Of a stretch of DNA of 64,000 nt, positions 9,874-20,222 are shown piece after piece. The position numbers and the translations under genes are program-made. The DNA comes from Dipteris shenzhenensis (Eukaryota; Polypodiophyta; Polypodiopsida; Gleicheniales). How positions within the stretch are numbered: position 1 is the stretch's first letter; every line of letters starts with the position of its first letter. The stretch lies in NCBI GenBank assembly GCA_047967505.1, contig CM106538.1. One strand, written 5' to 3'. The notes under the pieces were generated by a model. It had not been told where the DNA came from, made no database searches, and was given only the letters and a program-made list of their open reading frames with translations.

Positions 9874-11345
9874 ATGTGGGGAGGAAGTGCTTCTAGCTCA
9901 CGTGATCCGTGTGAATCGATATGGAAGGATTTATATAATATTTTAGGGCACCCTCCTAGTCCTGCGGAGTTATACGAGTACATGACGGGTACCCTTAACG
10001 CTCCCCAGGAGTCGGCACTACAGACTCCGAGCCACCCCACACCGCTTGAGATCACCCCAGCGGAGTCCGCATAGCCGTCTTATGCCCCATCTTATGCCCC
10101 TTCCCTCGTACCATCTTATGCCCCTTCCCCCATGCCGTCTTATGTCCCTTCTGCCATCCCGTCTTATGCCCCTTCCCCCATGCCTTCAGGAGGTCCTTCT
10201 GCCTCAGCGAGCCGTCGACATACTCCCTAGCCATCGAGACTCGGTTCTCCAGCTACGAGTTCAGCATAGTCCCGCGCAGTCCCCAGCTACGAGTGGCCAG
10301 CGTACGAGCTCGACATGACAGGGTGGCAGGCGTAGTAGCAGGGAGAGCGGTGGCGGATGCATGGCACAGTGCTTTGGGCCATGTGGCGGTGAGGCCGAGG
10401 ATGATGATTCCGATGATTTAGACGTGCCTCTGGGTGATGGTACGATTTATTATGACATCACCCAGACAGAGGCATCTTGATGGATGCGCGGGGGAAGGAT
10501 GTAATGGCCTTCATGCGCTCTGTAATTGCTAACAATTATAGAGATTGCTTTATCCACTATAAAGACCACCCAAAGAGGTTGGCTGATGAGACCCTCGCTA
10601 CTGTTCGCTCTAGATATCCTAACCCCCCCAATCGCTAGTTCACAGATAAATGGGGGAAGTCAAAGATTGTTACGATACTTAGCAATAAAAGATCTTCCCT
10701 TAAGAGGCAGGCACTAGCGGAGCTTGCCAGACTTGAGGCAGGTCAACCTCCAAGGGGCTCGCCCCACACCGCTCAGAAGCGTGAGTGGAAGAAGGCAATG
10801 AAGTCAGCGAGGGAGGAGCCCAGTCTGCAGCACGTGGAGGTACGGAGGATCCAGATGGAGGAGTATGGGAGCGCGCATTTTGGAGCAGGGGGTGTTGAAT
10901 CATGGGAGGCCCAATTTGTAAGTATCGATCTCAAATTATATTGCTTATGTAGTTTATTAGGAGGTTGGTTGTTTCTTTGTACTAATCCCTCCACAAAGTG
11001 TATCGCGGTCATGCAGCTTGAGATCGTGGGCAGATACCCTACTCTAGTGGAGACAGCCTACCACCGCCACCATCGCAGAGGAGATACATGGAGGCACTTC
11101 TATGATGACGGGTTGATTACTGAGGAGCAGTATACCCGAGCGACTGGACAGGCCCCCCAGGTATTTGAAAGTAATTAAATAATGCCAAAATTATAAGTAA
11201 AGATTTGATTTCTCATACATTGATATATGTTGTCCCTTGTTTACAGGGCACCCCTGCACAAGACGATGAGGAAGACGAGGAAGGAGGTGCAGAAGGGAGC
11301 GCAGAAGGCAGCGCAGAAGGGAGCGTGGAAGGCAGCGAGGATTAG
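9874..11345 (+). pseudogene. CACTA second gene, TNPA/Transposase_24 (Ptta/En-Spm)-like
   Basis: ATG at 9874 opens a frame with WKDLYNILGHPPSPAELYEY and a PSYAPSP-type repeat segment. Around 10490-10915 it continues with AFMRSVIANNYRDCFIHYKDHP, FTDKWGKSK and KREWKKAMKSAREEPS. A GTAAGT intron (about 10919-11018) is followed by LEIVGRYPTLVETAYHRHHR and a second intron. The last exon is acidic, with Gly-Ser-Ala-Glu repeats, and ends at TAG 11345. This is the pattern of plant Transposase_24 proteins, which bind subterminal repeats. In-frame TAG codons at 10072, 10228 and 10636 and a frame change near 10480 disable it. All three TAGs sit where CAG would keep a sensible reading. Confidence 0.75.
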
Positions 11346-11368
11346 TCGTAGAAGTAGTGCTACTATTC

Positions 11369-11512
11369 TTTTTTGTACTTAAAGCCATTGGCTTGGCTTC
11401 GTGCCTCTTGTATATAGACTCCTCTTATTTTTTGTACTTGAAGCCACATGACATGGCTTAGCTTCCTTATTTTTTGTACTTGGAGCCACATGACGTGGCT
11501 TAGCTTCGTGCT
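11369..11512 (+). repeat. Three tandem ~60-bp units with a GAAGCCACATGACATGGCTT-type hairpin
   Basis: The block TTTTTTGTACTTGAAGCCA...TGGCTTAGCTTC appears three times with small changes, directly after the stop codon of the TNPA-like gene. Each unit can fold (AAGCCA/TGGCTT arms). It may form the 3' untranslated region or a terminator of that gene. Confidence 0.6.
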
Positions 11513-11703
11513 ATATGTATATACAAGCACTTTTTGAGCTTTCAATTTTATTGCATTTTGGAGTTGTAATATTTTATTTGGAATTGTAATTAAAATGAGG
11601 TTGGCTGTAAGAATTGAATTACAGAATGTGGATATGGGATTCTTGTAACTATATAGCATACACAACATACACAGTATTCTGTAAAATTTTTTTTTTAAAA
11701 AAA

Positions 11704-11945
11704 GGCGCGTCTATCAGTGCGTTTACAAACGCGTTTATATTCGCGTCTGTCTGTTCGATTTACGTTTATACATGCGTCTATCAAAGCATTTATATGCACG
11801 TCTATTTATGCGTGTATGAGCGTGTCTATACGCGCATAAGTCTGATATATAGACGCGCTAATAGACACGGGTCTCCTGACGCGCAAATAGACGCGCCCGT
11901 AAGTTTTTTATTTAGTTCATGAAACGCGTCTGTGCGCGCATCTAT
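11704..11945. promoter_or_regulatory. CACTA repeat cluster 3 (right subterminal region)
   Basis: About a dozen GCGTCTA-type words, first mostly in one orientation and then inverted (TAGACGCGC) from about 11860, follow a poly-A/T tract. It marks the right side of the CACTA element. I could not identify the terminal inverted repeat itself. Confidence 0.65.
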
Positions 11946-12930
11946 GGGTGCTTTGTCTTGTTGTGCTTCCCAAATGAAAAGTTTACTTTGTGAAAATATC
12001 CTTTCCAAATCAAAATTTTACTTTTTGAAGATATTCTTCCCAAATCAAAAGTTCACTTTGTGGCACTATCATATTCACATAAAAATATTGTTTTTTCAAT
12101 CTATACTTTTGCACCAATATGCAAGAATTTGAAATAATCCTATTTTAGAAATTCTAGCTATACCTAAGTTATTTGTTAATTTAATTATTTTTAATATTTT
12201 TCCTTGACGTGATAAATTTATAAATCCATGAAAGGAGACTTAAATATTTCATGAAAATAACATTGTCACTTGCAATATGCACAAAATTTTTAAAACTTTT
12301 AATAAATAGAAAAAAGACATGATGCCATAAGACCCACGTTTTGTATTGAACCAAAGAATTATAATAGCAATTATAGCTATCATTATATGTTTACATTGAG
12401 AGACATTGCTCTCAGGTGGAGTCTTTGTATCCAAAATGATATAGATTGAACATATGTTTACAATTTAAATTGTTGCTCTTAAAGAGCCTCAATTCGTGCC
12501 ATCTGCATAATTTGACTCCCCATTGTCTTATTGCTCAATGTCACGACAGTCCCTTGCCAGCAGTTGCCATCTGCATTAACTCCCACTTGTCTTGCTAAGC
12601 TTGCCCCTTGGGTGCATTGACTCCCCATTGTCTTATTGCTCAATGCGACAGTCCCTTGCCAGGTGCCATCTGCATTAACTCCCTATTGTCTTGCCAAGCC
12701 TTGACCCTTGGGTGACATCCAGTGCATATTTTGACTCTCATTTGACATAGGAGGTGATGACTCTGATTATAATTGTCTTGAATTGGCTTCTTGCCTAAGT
12801 ACCCAAATAAAATCCTTCAATGGACTTCAATACAAAGCTTTAATCATGGATATTCTTCATTTGTGCTGTCTCCTTCTACTTCCTCCATGGCGAGCATCCT
12901 TAAAAATTCGTGTATATGTAAAATACTTTG
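11946..12930. repeat. AT-rich spacer with a ~105-bp imperfect tandem duplication
   Basis: No gene is visible. Between about 12500 and 12720 the sequence TTGACTCCCCATTGTCTTATTGCTCAATG...GACAGTCCCTTGCCAG occurs twice (from about 12512 and 12617), each followed by CATCTGCATTAACTCCC. Origin unknown. Confidence 0.55.
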
Positions 12931-13691
12931 CTATGGTATTTTTATTTTTCCTTCTACCTCATATCCCATGCGCTTCTTTGATTTCTTTGCCCTTGAATGC
13001 CAAGATACTATGATTGTCTCCGTCGAAACTTGAGACACTGCTTCATCATTTGGGACCCACTCCTTCATTATACAATTAGTATACAATGTGTTGTTATCCA
13101 TATTCTCCTTCCTACCCTTTGGCTCATACCATACTGCTGTAAATGTTGTAGCTCTCCCTTGGTCATCTCTTTGCACATCAAATACTTTTGCAACCCAAAA
13201 CTTCACATTTTCATATTCATCATCCGATGGCTGAACCACAACAAAACAATCGACCTCTATATCTACTTGTGGCATAAACTCTCTCTTCTTTGGTCCACAA
13301 TATGGACGTGGGAGTAATGATACAAATTCATTTTCAAAGACTGGAGCTGGGCCAAATCGTTATGAACATTTGGCCAAAACATATTGCATTCTTCCTTGAC
13401 ATCCTTTGAGCCTCGCATTCTCTCAAGGTCCTTTATTAAATTTCGTGTCTTGTTAATTATAGTGGTAGTGTGTTCTTTCCAAGTAGGCTTCGAATCAAGA
13501 TATCTCCGGAGCATTTCCTCTTTGTATGTAATAAATGCTTTTAATCCTTCTATTTCACAGTTAGACCTCTCATTGAATTCTTGTATAGGAGCCCATGTTG
13601 GATACCTTTCCTTGCTGGGAATTGAAGTTAAGAGACTGTAAGGTTCTTCAGGTTCCCATTTTGTATCATGAGAATACTGTTGCCATTGCAT
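12931..13691 (-). pseudogene. Unrecognised coding remnant, two overlapping frames
   Basis: The upstream frame (13691-13263) starts MQWQQYSHDTKWEPEEPY and is charged and helical. The downstream frame (13275-12931) encodes VVVQPSDDEYENVKFWVAKV, then TAVWYEPKG and MKEWVPNDEA. The 'VQPSD...FW.AKV' pattern resembles small chromatin-reader-like beta domains (BAH-like) found at the ends of some plant transposon proteins, but I cannot assign it. The two frames overlap by 13 bases, so a single frameshift probably separates parts of one protein. Nothing recognisable lies upstream. Confidence 0.4.
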
Positions 13692-14060
13692 TACGGGTTT
13701 TTCATCTTTTTAAAAAAAATGAAAGTAGTGTGGATTGGTATGACCTGTCAATTCATCACCGAGAACTTTGAGAAAATAATTAAGCCTTTTCAATATTATC
13801 TATTTTGGTTGGGCAATCCACCTCAACTAGTGGCTATTCGTATAGATTATCACTTGGTTCCCATGCTTGGGGAGAGAGGAGACCTTTGGACAATCATAAA
13901 TTACATATGTGTTTTCGATGCGCTGGTGCATTTACAAGATCAAATTAGCCATATGCTTATGCATCTAACCACTCTAGTGTTGGGGTCTTTGCCCATGTGG
14001 TGTGGTGTTTTAGGGATAATGCCCATGTGGTGTTTTATACAGCCTACTTACTCTACCTAA
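13692..14060. other. Spacer with a weak 130-codon plus-strand frame
   Basis: An open frame (13668-14060) contains a hydrophobic stretch and the partial duplication MPMWC...MPMWC (from a repeated ATGCCCATGTGGTGT). I see no family signature and no splice or promoter support, so it is not called as a gene. Confidence 0.3.
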
Positions 14061-15945
14061 ATTATGAAACAACTCTTAACCAACTATATAATCTATAATA
14101 TTCCACATAAACGATGATTTTTTAAAAGATGGTTTTGAAGACTAAAAATAATTCCAAAAATAATTTAAAAAACTTTAAAATGCATTTCAGATTTAGAAAT
14201 ATTTTATAATTATTCCTATAAACTAAAATTTAAACGTTTCTTTATATTGATAAAAATAGCACTAATTTAAACTTTAATCTCTTATTTTTTAAAGATGATT
14301 ACATTTTCTCATTTTAAATAAATAATTACGTAATTCCAAAAATCATTTAAAAAAACTTTCAAATGCATTTCAATTTTAAAAATATTTTATAATTATTCCT
14401 ATAAACTAAGATTTAAACGTTTTTTATTTCAATAAAAATAGCTCTAATTTAAAAAAATAACTTTAATCTCTTTTTTTCCAAAGATGATTTTTAAAAACCT
14501 AATTTTTACATTTTCACCTTTTGAATAAAAAATGCCTCATTAAACGTTTTTTAAATTTAAAATTTTAACATTTTAAATTATAAATATCGTAATTCAAAAA
14601 TTAAAAAAAAAATTACAAATGCATTTCAAATTTATAAATACTTTATAATTATTCCTATGAAAGTTTTTTTATTTAATAAAAATAGCTCTATTTTTTTAAA
14701 AAAAAATTTCATTTTCACATTTTAAATAAAAAATGTCGTAATTCATAAATTTCAAAAAAACATTAAAATGCATTTGAAATTTAGAAATTTTTTATAATTT
14801 TTCTTATAAACTGAAATTTAATTAAATTCTACCAAAAACAAAATGCTACATAAAAAAAACAAAAATATAGAACATTTTCACATTTTGAATAAAAAATGCC
14901 TCATTAAACGTTTTTTAAATTTAAAATTTTCACATTTTAAATTATAAATGTCGTAATTCAAAAATTTTAAAAAAAATTACAAATGCATTTTAAATTTATA
15001 AATATTTTATAATTATTAATATGAACTTTTTTTTATTTACTAAAAATAGCTCTATTTTAAAAAAAAATTTTCATTTTCACATTTTAAATAAAAAATGTCG
15101 TAATTCATAAATTTCAAAAAAACATTAAAATGCATTTGAAATTTAGAAATTTTTTATAATTTTTCTTATAACCTAAAATTTAATTAAATTCTACCAAAAA
15201 GAAAATGCGACATAAAAAAACAGAAATATAGAACATTTTCACATTTTGAATAAAAAATGCCTCATTAAATGTTTTTTAAATTTAAAATTTTCACATTTTA
15301 AATTATAATGTCGTAATTCAAAAATTTAAAAAAAATTTACAAATGCATTTCAAATTTATAAATATTTTATAATTATTAATATGAACGTTTTTTTATTTAC
15401 TAAAAATAGCTCTATTTTAAAAAAAAAATTTCATTTTCACATTTTAAATAAAAATGTCGTAATTCATAAATTTCAAAAAAACATTAAAATGCATTTGAAA
15501 TTTAGAAATTTTTTATAATTTTTCTTATAACCTAAAATTTATTTAAATTCTACCAAAAAGAAAATGCTACATAAAAAAAACAGAAATATAGAACATTTTC
15601 ACATTTTGAATAAAAAATGCCTCATTAAACGTTTTTTAAATTTAAAATTTTCACATTTTAAATTATAAATGTCGTAATTCAAAAATTTAAAAAAATTTTA
15701 CAAATGCATTTCAAATTTATAAATATTTTATAATTATTAATATGAACGTTTTTTTATTTACTAAAAATAGCTCTATTTTTTTAAAAAAAATTCATTTTCA
15801 CATTTTAAATAAAAAATGTCGTAATTCATAAATTTCAGAAAAACATTAAAATGCATTTGAAATTTAGAAATTTTTTTATAATTTTTCTTATAAACTAAAA
15901 TTTAATCAAATTCTACCAAAAAGAAAATGCTACATAAAAAAAACC
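14061..15945. repeat. AT-rich tandem array, ~360-bp unit
   Basis: Four clear units can be phased on TTGAATAAAAAATGCCTCAT at about 14521, 14885, 15246 and 15606 (spacings 364, 361 and 360). More diverged, related sequence fills 14100-14500. Each unit has the same inner order: AACGTTTTTTAAATTTAAAA, TGTCGTAATTCA, ACAAATGCATTT and TTTATAATT. There is no coding capacity. Confidence 0.85.
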
Positions 15946-16059
15946 CTACCTGGACTCTCCCGCTCCGGCTCCGTCCATCTCCGTCGATGTCCGTTGGTGG
16001 CTCTCCGTCGCTCGCGCAATTCCGTCGAAGTCCCGCAAATTCGAAATCGGTGGATGAGG

Positions 16060-16700
16060 AGGAGCTCGATCGAGGTATGCGGAATGAGGGGGGTTGCTCT
16101 CCTTTTATAAGAAAAATTAGGGTTTAGCTACCTCGATCGAGGTATTCTTGACATGCCCATACATCTCGGCACATCTACCTCGATCGAGGTATTGGCATGC
16201 CACGATACCTCGATCGAGGTATTGTCACATGCCCATACATCTCGGTACATCTACCTCGATCGAGGTATCGGCATGCCACGATACCTCGATCGAGGTATTG
16301 TGACATGCCCATACATCTCGGTACATCCACGTCGATGGAGGTTTTGACATGCCATGATACCTCGATCGTGGTATGTCGGCAGAAGCGGGATGCCAAGTCA
16401 TGCGTCCAGCATACCTCGATCGAGGTATGTCATCTGCCCTGTCGGCTGCCCTGTCGGATGGCACATACCTCGATCGAGGTATGCTGGACATGCCACTTGA
16501 CCTCGATCGAGGTTGAGCTGGATTGCCACGATACCTCGAACGAGGTAGATGTGGCATGTATAGGTGGCTTGCCAGCAAGCCTCGATCAAGGTAGAGGCTC
16601 GGTCCGGTGAAAAAGCCCAGTATCCTGATCGAGGTATTGCTTGGCTCGGTTGTCCTCGTGTGTGATTTTCATTGGAGCTAATACCTCGATCGAGGTATTG
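16060..16700. repeat. Cluster of 16-bp palindromes TACCTCGATCGAGGTA
   Basis: About ten perfect or near-perfect copies of the palindrome lie at irregular spacing (about 24 to 65 bp), for example near 16131, 16183, 16207, 16252, 16281, 16411, 16467, 16499 and 16681. Four or five more are degenerate (near 16360, 16532, 16580 and 16621). Spacers share the words ACATGCCCATACATCTCGG and GGCATGCCACGA. Each palindrome contains CGATCG. It is not a CRISPR array: spacers are related to one another and spacing is irregular. Confidence 0.9.
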
Positions 16701-16789
16701 GAGACCGAAGCAAAACCTTTGTATTTTCACTCGAGCGGGTGTCACACTCACCCGAAAGTGGTCCGGAAGTGGACACCCTTAGCTTGCTA

Positions 16790-19560
16790 CCACCCCAAGT
16801 ACTTATTGGATGGGGGCTCCACTTTGCACGCAAGTATCTTTCAACTAGGTTGAGGTGCATGCAAAGTATTGTAACCATTGGATATGCTTTGCATGGTCGA
16901 TCATGCATTGTACACCGTTTTTCCTGTAGTGATATGCACATCCGCAAAAAAACACGCCCTTAGGTACGTTATCTGACCAAGTACTTATCGGATGGGTGTG
17001 CGCCTTTGAGAACATTTCAATACCACCTAGGCTAAGGTGTAGGAAAAGTACTGTGCCCATCGGATATCCTTTGCATGGTCGATCGAGCATTAAATACCAT
17101 TTTTGCCTTAGTGTCATGCACATTTGTAAAAAAACACGCTGCTAGGTGTGTTATCCGATCAAGTACTTATGCGATGGGAATGCCACTTTCCATGTAAGTC
17201 CATTCCCCCTGGTTGAAGGTATGTGCAAAGTATTGTGCCCATCAGATATGCTTTGCATTATCAATCAAGCATAAAACACCGTTTTTGCCTTAGTGTCATG
17301 CACAACCATAAAAAAACACGGTCCTAGGTGTGTTAATCAAACAAGTACTTATTGGATGGGGGCTCCACTTTGCACGCAAGTTCGTTTCAACTAGGTTGAG
17401 ATGCCTGCAAAGTATTGTCACCATCGGATATGCTTTGCATGGTCGATTACGCATTATATAACGTTTTTCCAAGAGTGATATGCACATCCACAAAAAAACA
17501 CGCCCTTAGGTATGTTATCTGACCAAGTACTTATCGGATGGGTGTGCCTCTTTGAAAACATTTCAATACCACCTAGGTTAAGGCATAGGAAAAGTATTTG
17601 CCCATCGGATATGCTTTGCATGGTCGATCGAGCATTAAATACCATTTTTGCCTTAGTGTCATGCACATCCGTAAAAAAACACGCTGCTAGGTGTGTTATC
17701 CGATCAAGTACTTATGCGATGGGAATCCCACTTTGCATGTAAGTTACTTCCACCTAGTTAAAGGTGTGTGCAAAGTATTGTGCCCATCGGATATGCTTTG
17801 CATTGTCGATCAAGCATAAAACACCGTTTTCGCCTTAGTGTCATGCACAACCATAAAAAAACACGGTCCTAGGTGTGTTAATCAGACAAGTACTTATCGG
17901 ATGGGGGCTCCACTTTGCACGCAAGTCCGTTTCAACTAGGTTGAGATGCCTGCAAAGTATTTTCACCATCAGATATGCTCTGCATGGTTGATTACGCATT
18001 ATACAATGTTTTTCCCCTAGTGATATGCACATCCGCAAAAAAACACGCCCTTAGGTATGTTATCTGACCAAGTACTTATCGGATGGGTGTGCCTCTTTGA
18101 GAACATTTCAATACCACCTAGGTTAAGGCATAGGAAAAGTATTGTGCCCATCGAATATGCTTTGCATGGTCGATCGAGCATTAAATACCATTTCTGCCTT
18201 ATAAGTGTCATGCACATTCGTAAAAAAACACGCTGCTAGGTGTGTTATCCGATCAAGTACTTATGCGATGGTAATGCCACTTTGCATGTAAGTCAATTCC
18301 ACCTAGTTGAAGGTGTGTGCAAAGTATTGTGCCCATCGGATATGCTTTGCATTTTCGATCAAGCATAAAATACCGTTTTTGCCTTAGTGTCATGCACAAC
18401 CATAAAAGAACACGGTCCTAGGTGTGTTATTCAAACAAGTACTTATCGGATGGGGGCTCCACTTTGCACGCAAGTCTGTTTCAACTAGGTTGAGGTGCGT
18501 GCAAAGTATTGTCACCATCGGATATGCTCTACATGGTCGATTACGCATTATACAACGTTTTTTCGGTAGTGATATGCACATCCGCAAAAAAACACGCCCT
18601 TAGGTCTGTTATCTGACCAAGTACTTATCGGATGGGTGTGCCTCTTTGAGAACATTTCAAAAAAACACCGTTTTTGCCTTAGTGTCATGCACAACCATAA
18701 AAAAACACGGTACTAGGTGTGTTAATCAAACAAGTACTTATCGAATAAGGGCTCCACTTTGCACGCAAGTCTATTTCAACTAAATTGAGATGCCTGCAAA
18801 GTATTGTCACCATCAAATATGCTCTGCATGGTCGATTACACATTATACAGCGTTTTTCCCCTAGTGATATGCACATCCGCAAAAAAACACGCCCTTAGGT
18901 ATGTTATCTGACCAAGTACTTATCGAATGGGTGTGCCTCTTTGAGAACATTTCAATACCACCTAGGTTAAGGCATAGGAAAAATATTGTGCCCATGGGAT
19001 ATGCTTTGCATGGTCGATCGAGCATTAAATACCATTTTTGCCCTATAAGTGTCACGCACATCCGTAAAAAAACACGCTGCTAGGTATGTTATCCGATCAA
19101 GTACTTATGCGATGGGAATGCCACTTTGCATGTAAGTCAATTCCACCTATTTCAAGGTGTGTGCAAAGTATTGTGCCCATCGGATATGCATTGCATTGTC
19201 GATCAAGCATAAAACACCGTTTTTGCCTTAGTTTCATGCACAACCATAAAAGAACATGGTCCTAGGTGTGTTATTCAAACAAGTACTTATCAGATGGGGG
19301 CTCCACTTTACACACAAGTCCCTTTCAACTAGTTTGAGGTGCGTGCAAATTATTGTCACCATCGGATATGCTTTGCATGGTCAATCACGCATTATACAAC
19401 GTTTTTCCTGTAGTGATATGCACATCCACAAAAAAACATGCCCTTAGGTATGTTATCTGACCAAGTACTTATTGGATGGGTGTGCCTCTTTGAGAACATT
19501 TCAATACCACCTAGGTTAAGGCATAGGAAAAGTATTGTGCCCATCGGATATGCTTTGAAC
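16790..19560. repeat. Satellite array, ~182-bp monomers in a three-monomer higher-order repeat
   Basis: Phasing on AAGTACTTAT gives monomers at 16797, 16979, 17161, 17343, 17525, 17706, 17888, 18070, 18255, 18437, 18619, 18732, 18914, 19099, 19281 and 19463. Spacing is 181-185 bp except one of 113 bp. Three types alternate strictly: A (GGGGGCTCCACTTTGCAC), B (GGTGTGCCTCTTTGAGAAC) and C (GCGATGGGAATGCCACTTT). The higher-order unit is about 545 bp, present about five times. The short spacing at 18619-18732 is a fusion of the start of a B monomer to the end of a C monomer. Confidence 0.92.
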
Positions 19561-19979
19561 ACAAATTTGAATTCAAAAGGAACATACGAGAAGAAAGTAT
19601 CAAGAAGAATGTTGAAAACAAATTTGAATCCAAATTTATCTAGAGGAATGAATTCAAATTTCCCTCTCTTTTTTAAAATTTCAAATTTATGCGTGGGAGG
19701 AGTGGGCTAGTTTTTCTTATATATACTCTTCATTCCATTCATTCATTCTCATTCTCTCCTCATTTCATTGAAGCAACCAAGAGCGGAAGAGAAAGGATAA
19801 GCGGAGCCTTACTTTTTTCACTTTTTCCAGGTACTTGCGATTCTTTTTCTTTACTCGCAATTCTAAAATTCGTCTTGTAATTCTTTTTCTTTACTTACAA
19901 TTCTTTTTCAATTAGTTTCTTGTTAAAGTTTTTGAGTTCTATTTCAATTAATTTCTTATTTGAATTTGTGTTCTAAATT
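19561..19979. other. AT-rich spacer with a TATA-like box; no gene
   Basis: Contains TTATATATACTC at about 19718, followed by CATT repeats and a pyrimidine-rich leader-like segment. It could be a promoter and leader belonging to an element I cannot define. TTCTTTTTCTTTACT-type words are repeated near 19845-19905. No open frame here is convincing. Confidence 0.3.
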
Positions 19980-20085
19980 TGAAAAGAGAGAAAGAGAGAG
20001 CTAGAGAGAGAGAGGAGAGAGAGTGTGTGTGTGAGAGAGAAAGCAGGAGATTAAGAGAGAAAAGAAAGGAGGGAGAGAAAGTAGG

Positions 20086-20150
<65 letters not shown>

Positions 20151-20152
20151 AA

Positions 20153-20222
<70 letters not shown>

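Larger units (their letters stand above)
1..11945. mobile_element. Decayed CACTA (En/Spm-like) DNA transposon, interrupted by a 6.9-kb insert
   Basis: The element has two divergent genes: a TNP2-type transposase on the minus strand (8827 down to the window edge) and a TNPA/Transposase_24-like gene on the plus strand (9874-11345). The region between them and the region right of the second gene carry dense arrays of a TAGACGC/GCGTCTA motif, as expected of transposase-binding subterminal repeats. The left end is outside the window. I could not find a CACTA...TAGTG terminus on the right, so 11945 is only where the motif array stops. A foreign block occupies 979-7863. Stops in both genes show the copy is not autonomous. 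Confidence 0.82.

Noticed and set aside
11946-12070. CACTA right terminus at CACTATCATATTC (about 12065)
   Set aside because: A right end should read ...TAGTG on this strand; CACTA here is in the wrong orientation and has no visible partner or 3-bp target duplication.
16060-16700. CRISPR-like array
   Set aside because: The repeats are short perfect palindromes with irregular and mutually related spacers, and the setting is a plant nuclear genome.
16175-16751. RSRY-repeat proteins over the palindrome cluster
   Set aside because: They are translations of the palindrome (CCTCGATCGAGG) in several frames.
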